From Sporosarcina ureae (lineage in GTDB: Bacteria; Bacillota; Bacilli; Bacillales_A; Planococcaceae), in assembly GCF_002101375.1 (NCBI RefSeq), contig NZ_CP015207.1, positions 434,001-498,000 on the forward strand: a stretch of 64,000 bases of DNA. Direction: 5' to 3'. This document shows, piece after piece, positions 19,623 to 28,759 of this stretch. The notes beneath the pieces were generated by a model. It did not search any database. It worked only from the letters and a program-made list of their open reading frames with translations, and was not told where the DNA came from. Each line of letters starts with the position of its first letter. The first letter of the stretch is position 1. Both the position numbers and the translations under genes were made by a program.

Positions 19623-20678
19623 TTAATCTCGTTCCTTTCTTGTAGCAGGGCGGATGAACATCGCGTCCCCAAAACTGAAAAAGCGATACTGCTCTTTCAC
19701 TGCTTCGTTATATGCATGCATAACCTGATCGCGTCCAGCAAATGCGGATAACAGCATCAATAGCGTGGATTTCGGCAAGTGGAAATTCGTCACGAGGCCG
19801 TCAATCGCCTTGAACTCATACCCTGGATAAATAAAAATTGAAGTCCAACCGCTTGCCGCGACTACTTCTCCATTATTCTCTGAAGCAATGGTCTCAAGCG
19901 TCCGAGTAGATGTCGTACCGACCGCTACTACATTGCCGCCACTAGCCTTTGTCTCCCGAATAAGTGCCGCCGTTTCTTCTGTCATAACATAATATTCTGC
20001 ATGCATTGTGTGGTCTTCAATTGAATCCACACTAACAGGACGAAATGTACCGAGTCCCACATGCAACGTAATGAAAGCGATCTGAACACCTTTTTCACGC
20101 AGTGCATCCAAGATTTCATCCGTAAAATGCAAGCCTGCTGTAGGTGCCGCCGCAGAGCCGCGCTCTTTTGCGAAAACCGTTTGATAGCGCGACTGATCTT
20201 CTAATGTTTCCGTAATATATGGTGGTAACGGCATCTGTCCAAGTTGATCGAGCAACTCATAGAAAATACCATCATAACTAAATTTGAACTCACGCCCACC
20301 TTGCTCGCCAAGTGCTGTACATTCAGCCTGCAACAAGCCGTCGCCAAACGTCACGACCGTCCCCACTTTTATACGTTTCGAAGGCTTGACCAGTGTTTCC
20401 CAGCGGTCATCACCTGTTTCTTTTAACAACAACACTTCAATCGTCGCGCCAGTTTCTTCTTTCGTCCCGATCAAACGCGCCGGTAATACTTTTGTATCGT
20501 TTAACACTAGCAAATCCCCAGATTCTAGTTCATCCACTAAATCACGAAAATACTTATGTGTCACGATACCGTTATCGCGTCCCATGACGAGTAAACGGCT
20601 CGCCGTGCGATCCAAAAGTGGTGTTTGGGCAATTAAATGTTCCGGTAAATCAAAATCAAAGTCTTCTACTTCCATCAT
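19623..20678 (-). CDS. queA: S-adenosylmethionine:tRNA ribosyltransferase-isomerase
   Basis: Converts preQ1 in tRNA to epoxyqueuosine using the ribosyl group of SAM. It is 351 aa. The N terminus ([17 protein letters not shown]) and later [21 protein letters not shown] and [21 protein letters not shown] (LMLLSAFAG) segments are the family signatures. The stop codon touches the tgt start, so the pair is translationally linked. Start may be either of two consecutive ATGs after AGGAGTTAGC. Confidence 0.98.
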   Translation of the reverse strand: MMEVEDFDFDLPEHLIAQTPLLDRTASRLLVMGRDNGIVTHKYFRDLVDELESGDLLVLNDTKVLPARLIGTKEETGATIEVLLLKETGDDRWETLVKPSKRIKVGTVVTFGDGLLQAECTALGEQGGREFKFSYDGIFYELLDQLGQMPLPPYITETLEDQSRYQTVFAKERGSAAAPTAGLHFTDEILDALREKGVQIAFITLHVGLGTFRPVSVDSIEDHTMHAEYYVMTEETAALIRETKASGGNVVAVGTTSTRTLETIASENNGEVVAASGWTSIFIYPGYEFKAIDGLVTNFHLPKSTLLMLLSAFAGRDQVMHAYNEAVKEQYRFFSFGDAMFIRPATRKERD

Positions 20679-20693
20679 GCTAACTCCTATCTG

Positions 20694-21692
20694 TCATTCA
20701 GGAAGCGGATAGCCGAAATGCTCGTAAGCCTTTTCCGTTGCCATCCGACCTCTTGATGTACGTTGAATAAATCCCATTTGTAATAAATACGGCTCATAGA
20801 CGTCTTCGATTGTCACTGACTCTTCGCCAATACTTGCAGCGAGTGTATCGATACCAACTGGACCGCCACGGAATCGTTCGATCATGCTATGGAGCAACTG
20901 ATGGTCGATTTGATCGAGTCCATGGTGATCCACTTGCAGCATATCAAGCGCTTCTTGTGCAATCGAAAGCGTAATGACTCCATTGCCGCGTACTTGTGCG
21001 TAATCGCGCACTCTTCGCAGTAAACGATTTGCAATACGCGGAGTTCCACGAGAGCGTTTTGCCAGTTCCATAGCTGCCTGCGGATCGATGTGCACGTCAA
21101 ACAAATTTGCACTTCGAATGACAATCTCTGTCAATGATTCCACTTCATAATATTCCAGTCGAAGCGGTACACCGAAGCGGTCACGAAGTGGTGCAGACAA
21201 TGCCCCTGCACGCGTTGTCGCGCCGATCAATGTGAAAGGCGGCAAATCCAGTCGCACAGAACGCGCAGTCGGACCTTTTCCGACCATAATATCGAGACAA
21301 AAATCCTCCATCGCCGGATACAGCACTTCTTCAATCGCTCGGTTTAGTCGGTGGATTTCATCGATGAATAAAACATCGCCCGGCTCCAATGAAGATACCA
21401 CTGCCGCCAAGTCACCCGGACGTTCAATTGCAGGACCGCTCGTCATGCGGACATTGACACCCATTTCATTGCCTATGACCGTAGCGAGCGTCGTCTTTCC
21501 AAGCCCAGGAGGACCATACAGCAAAACATGATCCAAGCTTTCTTCCCGTTTCTTTGCCGCCTCGATAAAAATCGATAAATTATCTTTTGCTTGCTGCTGA
21601 CCGATATATTGTTGCAATAATTGCGGGCGTAATGATTGTTCAAAACTATCATCAAAATCAGTCGCTTCATTCGTCAGTATGCGTTCATCCAT
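20694..21692 (-). CDS. ruvB: Holliday junction branch migration ATPase RuvB
   Basis: AAA+ hexameric motor that drives branch migration with RuvA. It is 332 aa with Walker [12 protein letters not shown] (about 60-70), Walker [10 protein letters not shown] (about 108-116), sensor GATTRAG (about 154-160) and a C-terminal winged helix. The ATG at 21692 follows GGAGGTGG and begins MDERIL, matching the family. It lies 19 nt after ruvA in one operon with queA and tgt. Confidence 0.98.
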   Translation of the reverse strand: MDERILTNEATDFDDSFEQSLRPQLLQQYIGQQQAKDNLSIFIEAAKKREESLDHVLLYGPPGLGKTTLATVIGNEMGVNVRMTSGPAIERPGDLAAVVSSLEPGDVLFIDEIHRLNRAIEEVLYPAMEDFCLDIMVGKGPTARSVRLDLPPFTLIGATTRAGALSAPLRDRFGVPLRLEYYEVESLTEIVIRSANLFDVHIDPQAAMELAKRSRGTPRIANRLLRRVRDYAQVRGNGVITLSIAQEALDMLQVDHHGLDQIDHQLLHSMIERFRGGPVGIDTLAASIGEESVTIEDVYEPYLLQMGFIQRTSRGRMATEKAYEHFGYPLPE

Positions 21693-21711
21693 TGGAACCA
21701 CCTCCATCGTA

Positions 21712-22317
21712 TTAGCCTTGTTTCAAAAGTAATTTTAACGCCAGTCGCATATAGCCTTCTGTATCGAGTTCTTCTTTCTCGAGTTTCGGCTTCACTTTCT
21801 TCAGTTCGCGATCAGAATAACCAAGCGCAGTCAACGCTAGCATTGCTTCATCGAGCTCATCACTTTCAGTAAGTGTCAATAGCGTGTCTTCGGAATCCGG
21901 CAAATCAATTTCCGTAAATAGATCATGAAGTTTGCCTTTTAAATCCAAAATCATCTGACGCGCTGTCTTCTTGCCGACACCCGGAAATTGCACAAGGAAT
22001 GCTTCATCTTCACGCTCAATCGCACTCACTACTTGAGAAGGCAAGCCGTTCGCAAGAATTGCGAGCGCGCCTTTAGGACCGATTCCCGAAACGGTAATCA
22101 GTTTACGGAACAGTTCACGTTGTTCCAGCGTCTTGAAGCCGATCAATAACTGCGTATCTTCACGCACATGCAAATACGTGAACACTTGCTGCACCTCGTC
22201 GGTTACGTGGAACGCAAATGGATTCGGCGTCATAACTTGCCAACCGATTCCCGATTGCTCCAGCACAACATATTCTGGTGTCACACGTGTCACATGGCCT
22301 TTTATGTAATCGTACAA
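21712..22317 (-). CDS. ruvA: Holliday junction DNA-binding protein RuvA
   Basis: Binds four-way junctions and loads RuvB. It is 201 aa with the N-terminal OB domain ([20 protein letters not shown]), two helix-hairpin-helix motifs ([13 protein letters not shown] about 73-85 and [19 protein letters not shown] about 108-126) and a C-terminal domain III (about 155-201) that binds RuvB. It is the first gene of the ruvA-ruvB-queA-tgt-yajC run. Confidence 0.98.
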   Translation of the reverse strand: MYDYIKGHVTRVTPEYVVLEQSGIGWQVMTPNPFAFHVTDEVQQVFTYLHVREDTQLLIGFKTLEQRELFRKLITVSGIGPKGALAILANGLPSQVVSAIEREDEAFLVQFPGVGKKTARQMILDLKGKLHDLFTEIDLPDSEDTLLTLTESDELDEAMLALTALGYSDRELKKVKPKLEKEELDTEGYMRLALKLLLKQG

Positions 22318-22478
22318 AATATTCTCCCCCTAAAGTATACCTGCTATTATAGCATACGAACGGGTTTTCTACTTGTACGACCTTCGAAAATTTGCATAAA
22401 TAAAGTGGGTATGTATTTTAAGTAATGTAAGTTCAAAAGCGAATACTTTGAAGTGGTGAGAGAATTTGTGAGTGTGAT
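22318..22478. other. Spacer upstream of ruvA
   Basis: Between ruvA and the next hairpin repeat. B. subtilis has bofC upstream of ruvA; nothing resembling it is present here. I see no convincing ORF. Confidence 0.5.
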
Positions 22479-22543
22479 GGGATGGAAGCTCCAGTTGGGG
22501 ACGCTTTCCTGAGGGCGTGGCCCGAGCCGCTTCCATCCTACGT
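22479..22543. repeat. GC-rich intergenic hairpin repeat, copy 3 (short form)
   Basis: About 65 bp: GGGATGGAAGC, GGGGACGCTTTCC, GGGCGTGGC, GAGCCGCTTCCATCCTA. The outer GGATGGAAGC and GCTTCCATCC arms are perfect inverted repeats. It closely resembles the element at 31633-31702 and shares GGGACGCTTTCC with the longer copies. Confidence 0.75.
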
Positions 22544-22710
22544 GGATAGTTGTGTTACTTAGGTCAGTCACTGTGGTTAGTGTGTGAATTATTGTAATGT
22601 CTCAATTTATATAGATTCAAGTACTAAAGTTCAAAACCTATTACAACACTTATTTCATTGCACAACGAAAAGTATTTACCACTTACATTGCAAGGGTTTG
22701 GCGCGTAGGA

Positions 22711-22792
22711 TAGGCGACTCCCAGAGGATCAGCTCGACAGTTGGCTCACCGCGGGCCCCCTAGGAAAGCGTCCACTCCGAAGCACCAATCCC
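22711..22792. repeat. GC-rich intergenic hairpin repeat, copy 4
   Basis: On the minus strand it reads GGGGATTGGTGCTTCGGAG, GGACGCTTTCCTAGG, GGGCCCGCGGTGAGCCAACT, then GCTGATCCTCTGGGAGTCGCC. The order of blocks is the same as in the 2258-2389 element, which shows that both belong to one family. Confidence 0.75.
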
Positions 22793-22847
22793 CATCCCCA
22801 ACACCTCTGCCAGCCTTTTGTTTTCTTATCGCATACTATTTCGCATC

Positions 22848-22897
22848 AAAAAAGAGCTGTCCAAGTCGTCATTTAAAATAATGACGACTTGGACAGC
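22848..22897 (-). terminator. Terminator downstream of the FMN reductase gene
   Basis: A perfect 17-bp-arm stem (GCTGTCCAAGTCGTCAT and its complement) around a short AT loop is followed on the minus strand by CTCTTTTTTG. It lies just after the stop codon of the gene at 22912. Confidence 0.93.
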
Positions 22898-22911
22898 AAC
22901 ATTCATCCTAC

Positions 22912-23478
22912 TTATGCGTGTGCGATTACTTGTTGTTTCTTATGGAATGCGATGAAATTTTGTACTACAGTATCAAGGAATGCGATTGTAGCTTCATCTG
23001 TAATATTTCCTTCTTCATCCATTTTTGTGTGAACAGCACCGATATATACTTCGTTGCCCGGCAACAAGTTTGGCGCTAGTGCCGGGTTAGAAAGAATTTC
23101 GCGTAAGTGGATCTGTGCTCTCACTGAACCGAAAACTCCCATTGATGATCCAACAATAAAGCCTGTTTTGCCGTGCAACGTAAAGTCCCCGCCACGTGAC
23201 AACCAATCCAACGCATTTTTCATTGCGCCCGGAATAGAGAAGTTATATTCAGGTGTCGCGAACATCACTGCGTCTGAATCTTTGACATCAGCTTTAAATG
23301 TTTGTACGGCTACAGGTGGTTCGCTTTCAATATCAATAGAGAACATTTCTAAGTCATTAATGAGAACCGGTGTAATTTCCAATTCCTCTTTATAACGCTC
23401 AGCCATAAATTGTACTAACTTTAAATTGTATGAAGTGGAACTTGTACTTCCGATTACCGCTTTGACTTTAATTGTCAT
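22912..23478 (-). CDS. NADPH-dependent FMN reductase family protein
   Basis: Flavodoxin-fold reductase of 188 aa. The FMN phosphate-binding loop is GSTSSTSYN (about 10-18); TPEYNFSIPGAMKNALDW (about 75-92) is the family signature, and GKTGFIVGSS follows. Known relatives reduce FMN, quinones or azo dyes with NAD(P)H; the substrate here cannot be read from sequence. It stands alone between a strong terminator and a divergent lipoprotein gene, suggesting a single-gene unit. Confidence 0.92.
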   Translation of the reverse strand: MTIKVKAVIGSTSSTSYNLKLVQFMAERYKEELEITPVLINDLEMFSIDIESEPPVAVQTFKADVKDSDAVMFATPEYNFSIPGAMKNALDWLSRGGDFTLHGKTGFIVGSSMGVFGSVRAQIHLREILSNPALAPNLLPGNEVYIGAVHTKMDEEGNITDEATIAFLDTVVQNFIAFHKKQQVIAHA

Positions 23479-23634
23479 AATGAAAATCTCCCTTGTATTT
23501 AATATCTGCAGGTTTTATCATAGCGCTTGCCTATTTTTATTTCTAATAATTTGCTTAGCTTGTGAAACCTTGAACGTCGTTTAAACGTATATATATAAAG
23601 AAGTTCTGAGGCCCATTCTAAAGGAGGTTGTCAT

Positions 23635-24258
23635 ATGCAAAAAATCATATACGCAAGCTTTGCTATGTCACTGCTACTTGTCGGTTGTAATTCAGAAGCC
23701 GAAAAACCTACTAAAGAAGTGAAGCCATCCGCTGAAACACCTGTTGACACAGCGCCTGAAATACCTACTGCGTTGCCTGACCGCGAACCAACGATGGATG
23801 TTGTTCTATCTGTTGAAGGTGAAGACTCCACTATCACAATGGACCTCGTCGAAGGCAGCAATGCCGTGTACTCGCTGTACATCGATCCAGCATACTATAC
23901 GTTTGAAAACGGTGAGAAAGAAGACAAGCTCAGTCCTATTGTCGCAATCCCTACTGATTATCCTGAGGTGAATATGACATTTCTATACGTCGAAGATCAA
24001 ACGCCAGAAAGTGTAAAGGAAGATATGAAACAGGAATACAGTATGCCGCTTGAGGAAAAGACTATTTCCACACCAGTAAACGCCCTTTCTTTGCATGGAA
24101 CTGCAGGAAAAGAACCGGATAGCGAAGTCGTGACGATCTATATGATGGAAGTAGATGGTGGGACATTGCTCATAAAAGAGAACTACTTCCTAGAAGCACA
24201 AGAAGGTCATGGTGCACGATTTGAACAAATGTTGGAGACGCTAGAAGTGCGTAAATAG
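23635..24258 (+). CDS. Predicted lipoprotein, unknown function
   Basis: Secreted lipoprotein of 207 aa. The signal peptide ends in the lipobox LLVGC (Cys about 18), followed by a charged, Pro- and Thr-rich linker (about 19-55) and a folded domain (about 58-205) rich in beta-type segments (DVVLSVEGEDSTITMDLVE, YSLYIDPAYYTFENG). I do not recognise the family with certainty. AAAGGAGG precedes the ATG. A terminator follows, so it is monocistronic. Confidence 0.85.
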   Translation: MQKIIYASFAMSLLLVGCNSEAEKPTKEVKPSAETPVDTAPEIPTALPDREPTMDVVLSVEGEDSTITMDLVEGSNAVYSLYIDPAYYTFENGEKEDKLSPIVAIPTDYPEVNMTFLYVEDQTPESVKEDMKQEYSMPLEEKTISTPVNALSLHGTAGKEPDSEVVTIYMMEVDGGTLLIKENYFLEAQEGHGARFEQMLETLEVRK

Positions 24259-24311
24259 TAAAAAGCAGGTGATGGAATTTTTGACCTCTGTAATTGATTA
24301 GTACACATGAA

Positions 24312-24366
24312 AGCTACTACCTAAATAGTCTTCATTTCACCATAGAACGAAGACTTTTTAGGTAGT
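24312..24366 (+). terminator. Terminator downstream of the lipoprotein gene
   Basis: A long stem (CTACCTAAATAGTCTTC and GAAGACTTTTTAGGTAG) surrounds a loop of about 15 nt. The tail is GTTTAG rather than a clean T-run, so strength is moderate. Confidence 0.75.
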
Positions 24367-24590
24367 TTAGTTGACAGCAAAATGAATTAGCTTTTAAATA
24401 TACTATTTATCAACCCACTCTTCAAGGATACATAGAAAACGTTTTCTGCCCGATCACAAAATTCAACTTCTTTTATCGAGACAATCTAGCTTCAGCAATA
24501 CCAACTCTACTCGCGAAAGCTCTTTCATGAAGGTTTTCTCTCCGATGAACTACATGAGTGCTATACAAACCATTCGTTAAAAGCACCCGA

Positions 24591-24782
24591 TTAGCGAATG
24601 AAAATAGCATATATAATAGAGCCTATTATTAATAAAAGAATCAACAGACCAGTACCTTTCCAACTTAAGTCACCTACTAAATCAGAAAGTACGCTTCCAT
24701 GCATACTGCTAGCTGGATGCTTTCACTCCTTCTGCCTTATCCTTTCACGTCTTTCTTCAGGAGTTTCATTATCTTTACTCAT
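24591..24782 (-). pseudogene. Small membrane protein broken by one nonsense codon (DUF6366-like)
   Basis: On the minus strand AAGGAGTG precedes ATG at 24782. The first 19 codons read MSKDNETPEERRERIRQKE, then TGA (24725-24723), then the same frame continues to a TAA at 24591 with 43 codons, including LVGDLSWKGTG and a hydrophobic helix (LLILLLIIGSIIYAIFI). As I recall it, the intact small family (DUF6366) has this N terminus, LVG-LSWKGTG and a C-terminal helix, so the TGA looks like a single substitution in a once-whole gene of about 63 aa. Readthrough or a sequencing error cannot be excluded. Confidence 0.6.
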
Positions 24783-25310
24783 TTTATCACTCCTTATATT
24801 TCTTTATTACTGAGATATGCCAGATCCCTATCACTATCTACATGGGTCGTTCCTTCCGTATATGAACCGAATAATGTGATGAAAGCCGGATTGAACTTCT
24901 ATGCACTATTATTAACTAAAAGATTTCTCACTTCATCTCTATACATCCTCATTACCTTCCTTAGAAGAAAACTTCAAATCGATACATCATTTCACCCTAT
25001 GTTTGATCGCTCATACTAATCATGATAGTCATGACCATTGTATTGGTGAAAATTCACAGTTCGGATTAGTAATTCGTCGTCTGTAACGTTGCGACTACAC
25101 CGGACTCTATGCCCATTTCGAAATGTTCCCATTATAGCATTTAGTACGATTATTTAATCTATTCATATAATAAATTTGTCTAAAAAAGGTTAGTAAAATT
25201 ACTTTGCATTTTTTGTCGAATAACACTATCATATATGAGGGCCAGAATTCCCTTACGAATTTAGCAGACTAGCTAGAGCTCTACCAATACATTGTAGATA
25301 TGTAAAGTTA
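24783..25310. other. Gene-poor spacer before tatA
   Basis: About 530 bp with no ORF I can support; the reading frames open on the plus strand lack ribosome-binding sites and family features. The tatA promoter should lie near its 3' end. Its AT-rich, degraded look fits decayed genes. Confidence 0.4.
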
Positions 25311-25330
25311 ATGTAAAAGGAGGGAGTTAT

Positions 25331-25531
25331 TTGAGTTTAGCATCGATCGGTGTACCAGGATTAATAATTATATTAGTAATTATTTTAATTTTATTTGGAC
25401 CACGAAAATTGCCTGAAATTGGTTCCGCTGTCGGGAAAACGTTAGCAGAATTTAAAAAGGCAACAAAAGACATTTTAGAAGACGACAAAGACAAGAAAAC
25501 TGAAATAGAAAAGTCTGAGTCAATAAAGTAA
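25331..25531 (+). CDS. tatA: Twin-arginine translocase subunit TatA
   Basis: Membrane pore-forming subunit of the Tat system, 66 aa. One N-terminal helix ([15 protein letters not shown]) is followed by the [10 protein letters not shown] hinge motif and an amphipathic helix ([18 protein letters not shown]), then a charged tail. It starts at TTG after AAAGGAGGG. It lies just before two genes for a Tat-exported oxidoreductase, suggesting a dedicated TatA. No tatC is in the window, so a TatC encoded elsewhere must be used. Confidence 0.95.
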   Translation: MSLASIGVPGLIIILVIILILFGPRKLPEIGSAVGKTLAEFKKATKDILEDDKDKKTEIEKSESIK

Positions 25532-25605
25532 GTAGACGGTGCGATTACACTTGCCTCGGCAAAAGTCGCCACATTTCATGACAAATGTGAAGGAGGAACT
25601 AAACT

Positions 25606-26445
25606 ATGACAAATAATAAAAATCCCAATCAAGATACTCAAGATTTAAGTCGAAGAAAGTTTTTGAAGAGTGGCGGTCTTGTCGCTGGTGGACTTTTAGG
25701 TGGCTCTCTCTTTGGTGGTTTGCTAACGAATCAGTTCCAAAAAGGTACAAAGGAAGAAGCAACACCACAAGCGAGTAAACAAGTTACGTTTGATGCGCGT
25801 ACGTTTTTCAGTCGAAATGAAGACTTTGCGTTGCTATCTGCTGCAACTGAAAGAATTTACCCAGAGAATAAAAATGGAATGGGTGCAATCGAACTAGGTG
25901 TGCCGTATTTCATTGACCGTCAATGTGCAAGTAACTGGGGAAGAAATGCGAATGATTATATGCATGGTCCTTTCCCATCGATTGTAAAAACTGACGTTTA
26001 TCAAGAAGAAAAACGACAAAATAACGAAGTGATTACATCGTCTTCCGTTGTGAAAATACCAGCTGGAACGGCTAACTATCAAACAAAAATGACAAGAGGT
26101 ACATTTTTCCTTGAAGGCATTAACGCAATGGAGCAAACCGCACAAGATAAATTTGATGATCGATTTGTTAATCTAGAACCTGAACAGCAAGATGAAATTT
26201 TACAAATGTTTGAAAAAGGTGAAGTGAAGTTCAGTGGAGTAGATTCCTCAGATTTCTTTAAGTTGTTACGAAAAACAACGATCGAAGGCGTCTATGCAGA
26301 TCCTGTTTACGGTGGAAATCGTAATATGGAAGCTTGGAGAATGAAAGAATACCCTGGGCCAATCATGAGCTTTTTAGATAAAATCGAAGAAGAAGAGTTT
26401 ATTGTAATGGAGCCTTCAAGTTTACGTAATTACCAAGGGCTTTAA
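25606..26445 (+). CDS. Gluconate 2-dehydrogenase subunit 3 family protein (Tat-exported)
   Basis: Small subunit of a membrane-associated dehydrogenase complex, 279 aa. The Tat signal SRRKFLKSGG (about 15-24) is followed by a Gly/Leu-rich hydrophobic stretch (GLVAGGLLGGSLFGGLL). The mature part has features of subunit 3 of gluconate 2-dehydrogenase (TERIYPENKNGMGAIELGVPYFID, GVYADPVYGGN). It probably carries the signal-less catalytic partner encoded next across the membrane. It has GAAGGAGG before its ATG. Confidence 0.92.
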   Translation: MTNNKNPNQDTQDLSRRKFLKSGGLVAGGLLGGSLFGGLLTNQFQKGTKEEATPQASKQVTFDARTFFSRNEDFALLSAATERIYPENKNGMGAIELGVPYFIDRQCASNWGRNANDYMHGPFPSIVKTDVYQEEKRQNNEVITSSSVVKIPAGTANYQTKMTRGTFFLEGINAMEQTAQDKFDDRFVNLEPEQQDEILQMFEKGEVKFSGVDSSDFFKLLRKTTIEGVYADPVYGGNRNMEAWRMKEYPGPIMSFLDKIEEEEFIVMEPSSLRNYQGL

Positions 26446-26462
26446 TTTAGGAGGACGTATAA

Positions 26463-28211
26463 ATGGCTAAAAAATTAGAAAAAGTAGACGTTGTAGTCGT
26501 TGGTAGTGGTTGGGCTGGCGGAATTGTTTCAGCTGAACTTTCCAAAGCAGGCTATAAAGTCGTAATGTTGGAACGTGGTAAAGATCAAACACGTTCAGAT
26601 TTTATAGGTGTTAAAGATGAACTACGTTATACAAACAGACATGAAATGATTGAAAAATTAACAGGCGATACGATTACATCTCGTGTTTCGATCGGCGATG
26701 CTGCATTACCTGTACGTTTACAAAAAGATATGAATACGGGGACAGACCTTGGTGGCGGAAGTATGCACTGGGCAGGTTCCGTATACCGCTGGCGTTCTTA
26801 TGACTTCGAAATTCGTTCGAAAACAATTGAACGTTACGGAGAAGGTAAAATTCCAGAAGGGATGCAAATCCGTGACTGGGGAATTACTTATGATGAATTA
26901 GAGCCTTATTATGCTAAATGGGAACAAACGGCTGGGATTTCAGGAGAACCAGATCCACTTGGGGACAAGAGATCAAATGAATATCCAAACCCGCCAATGT
27001 TAGCTTCACCTGCGATTAAACTTTTCAAAGAATCTGCAAAAGAAATCGGTTTACACCCGTATCAAATGGCTTCTGGAAACATGTCGCAAACGTATACGAA
27101 TCCTGATGGTGAAACATTGAACCAATGTATGTTCTGTTCATTCTGTACAATGTACGGCTGTGACTTCGGTTCAAAATCAGATCCTCTTGCAACAGTTATC
27201 CCAACTGCACGAAAAACAGGTAACTGTGAAATCAGAACCAATTCACTCGTACGAAGAGTTATACACAAAGACGGTAAAGCGACGGGCGTTTTATATACGG
27301 ATACAAGAACTGGTCAAGAATTTGAACAACCAGCTGATGTTGTCGTTCTTGCGGCATTCACATTCTCAAATAACCGCTTACTGATGTTATCGGACATTGG
27401 TGAAATCTATAACCCTGAGACTAGAAAAGGAACGATTGGCCGTAACTTCACGGGACAATTCAACAGTACTTTCCTAGGGGCTACAGGATTCTTTAATGAC
27501 AAGAAATTCAACTACTATATGGGTGCTGGTGGATTGGGTGGCGCTGTAAGTGATTATGACGCTGACCTATTTGACCACACGGATTTAGACTTCATTCATG
27601 GTGGCGGAATCGAACTTCGTCAATACGGAGATGCGGCGATTAAGAATAACTTTGTCCCTAAAGGTACACCAACATGGGGTGAAGAGTTTAAAGAGAAATC
27701 TCTATTCTACGCTTTCCGTACATTAACGGTTTGGTACTCGGCAGCAGTTATGCCTTGGTGGCACAACTTCATGGACTTAGATCCTACTTATAAAGATGAG
27801 TTCGGAGATCCATTATTACGTATTACAAACAAACTAACAGAACAAGATAAGAACATTGCGAAATTCGGTATTGAAAAATGTACTGAAATCGTTGAAGCAA
27901 TGGGCGCGGATATTATTGATCAAGACGAATTACCAGATCAATTTGACCACGCTTACGAAGGTATGCACTATATTGGCGGCGTAGCGATGGGTGAAGACCC
28001 AGAAACGTCTGCAGTAAATAACTACTTACAACTGTGGGAAATGGAAAACTTATTCGTCGTTGGCGGATCTGCACTACCTCACTTTAGTAGTCACCACCCT
28101 ACACCAACAATCGGTGCCCTTTCATACCGTGCAGCTGAAGGTATTGAAAAATACTTAAAAGAAAGTGGCGGTCTCTTAACGAAACCAAAATCTTCTAGCG
28201 TCAAAGCATAA
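26463..28211 (+). CDS. GMC-family FAD oxidoreductase (gluconate 2-dehydrogenase alpha-like)
   Basis: Catalytic subunit of 582 aa that oxidises an alcohol or sugar with FAD. An N-terminal FAD fold opens VDVVVVGSGWAGG (about 8-20). A Cys-rich segment, CMFCSFCTMYGC (about 223-234), resembles the iron-sulfur motif in related sugar dehydrogenases. The C-terminal SSHHPTPTIGAL (about 541-552) carries the His pair of GMC active sites. No signal peptide is visible, so export as a hitchhiker on the Tat partner is inferred. No cytochrome subunit is adjacent, so the electron acceptor is unknown. Substrate is not predictable. Confidence 0.93.
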   Translation: MAKKLEKVDVVVVGSGWAGGIVSAELSKAGYKVVMLERGKDQTRSDFIGVKDELRYTNRHEMIEKLTGDTITSRVSIGDAALPVRLQKDMNTGTDLGGGSMHWAGSVYRWRSYDFEIRSKTIERYGEGKIPEGMQIRDWGITYDELEPYYAKWEQTAGISGEPDPLGDKRSNEYPNPPMLASPAIKLFKESAKEIGLHPYQMASGNMSQTYTNPDGETLNQCMFCSFCTMYGCDFGSKSDPLATVIPTARKTGNCEIRTNSLVRRVIHKDGKATGVLYTDTRTGQEFEQPADVVVLAAFTFSNNRLLMLSDIGEIYNPETRKGTIGRNFTGQFNSTFLGATGFFNDKKFNYYMGAGGLGGAVSDYDADLFDHTDLDFIHGGGIELRQYGDAAIKNNFVPKGTPTWGEEFKEKSLFYAFRTLTVWYSAAVMPWWHNFMDLDPTYKDEFGDPLLRITNKLTEQDKNIAKFGIEKCTEIVEAMGADIIDQDELPDQFDHAYEGMHYIGGVAMGEDPETSAVNNYLQLWEMENLFVVGGSALPHFSSHHPTPTIGALSYRAAEGIEKYLKESGGLLTKPKSSSVKA

Positions 28212-28221
28212 TATCTATAAT

Positions 28222-28266
28222 ATCACCTCTCACTTGGCAGTATGAAAGTGAGAGGTGATTTTTTTC
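28222..28266 (+). terminator. Terminator of the tatA-dehydrogenase operon
   Basis: A stem of ATCACCTCTCACTT and AAGTGAGAGGTGAT around a short loop is followed by TTTTTTC. It lies 11 nt after the GMC stop codon. Confidence 0.93.
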
Positions 28267-28292
28267 TGAACAGCTAAACACGGTGCTTGCGG

Positions 28293-28613
28293 TCACATCG
28301 CAACGATCGGATCCCGTACTACCCTAACATCATAGAATGATACTTTATTGCTAATAACATAACTCGGCTGTCCGTCGCGATGAGAATGCGCTTCCTTGAA
28401 TGCATCGCTTTTCGTCCATGCCTCAAAAGCTTCTTTTGATTCCCAACGGGTACTGATCGTCACTTCGTCATAGTCTGGTAAATTGTCCGTGAACAATACT
28501 TCTAGACCTAAAAACCCTTCCATCTGCTCTACTTTTCCTTTTTTATCAAAACGCGTAACCAATTCATGTCCACGGTCTTTAATAATCTTATTGGTGTTTG
28601 TTACGATAATCAT
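28293..28613 (-). CDS. hmoA: Antibiotic biosynthesis monooxygenase-fold heme-degrading enzyme (HmoA-like)
   Basis: Small cytoplasmic ABM-fold protein of 106 aa, similar in length and fold to HmoA/IsdG, which cleave heme and release iron. [17 protein letters not shown] opens it, and [23 protein letters not shown] (in part) is the family signature. A Fur box sits upstream, supporting an iron-starvation role. No heme transport genes are adjacent. HmoB would have a longer N-terminal extension that is absent here. Confidence 0.82.
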   Translation of the reverse strand: MIIVTNTNKIIKDRGHELVTRFDKKGKVEQMEGFLGLEVLFTDNLPDYDEVTISTRWESKEAFEAWTKSDAFKEAHSHRDGQPSYVISNKVSFYDVRVVRDPIVAM

Positions 28614-28670
28614 ATTTATTTCCCCCTTTTATTCAACTTAAACATATAAATTTTTTAGCAATTAACTTAA

Positions 28671-28694
28671 ATGATAATGAATCTCATTATCATT
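28671..28694 (-). promoter_or_regulatory. Fur box upstream of the heme monooxygenase gene
   Basis: The palindrome ATGATAATGAATCTCATTATCATT (as two halves TGATAATGA and TCATTATCA) closely matches the Bacillus Fur consensus TGATAATNATTATCA. It lies about 60 bp before the hmoA start, over its likely promoter. Confidence 0.88.
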
Positions 28695-28703
28695 GTCAAC
28701 CAT

Positions 28704-28750
28704 TAAAAAGCCAGTCAACAACTTTACTTACTTGAAAGTTGTTGACTGGC
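28704..28750 (-). terminator. Terminator downstream of yebC
   Basis: A stem of GCCAGTCAACAACTT and AAGTTGTTGACTGGC (with a short loop) is followed on the minus strand by TTTTTAATG. It lies just after the yebC stop. Confidence 0.93.
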
Positions 28751-28759
28751 TAGTATTCT

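Noticed and set aside
24699..25019. Plus-strand 106-codon ORF before tatA
   Set aside because: It overlaps the broken small membrane gene in its first part, has no ribosome-binding site and shows no coherent domain.
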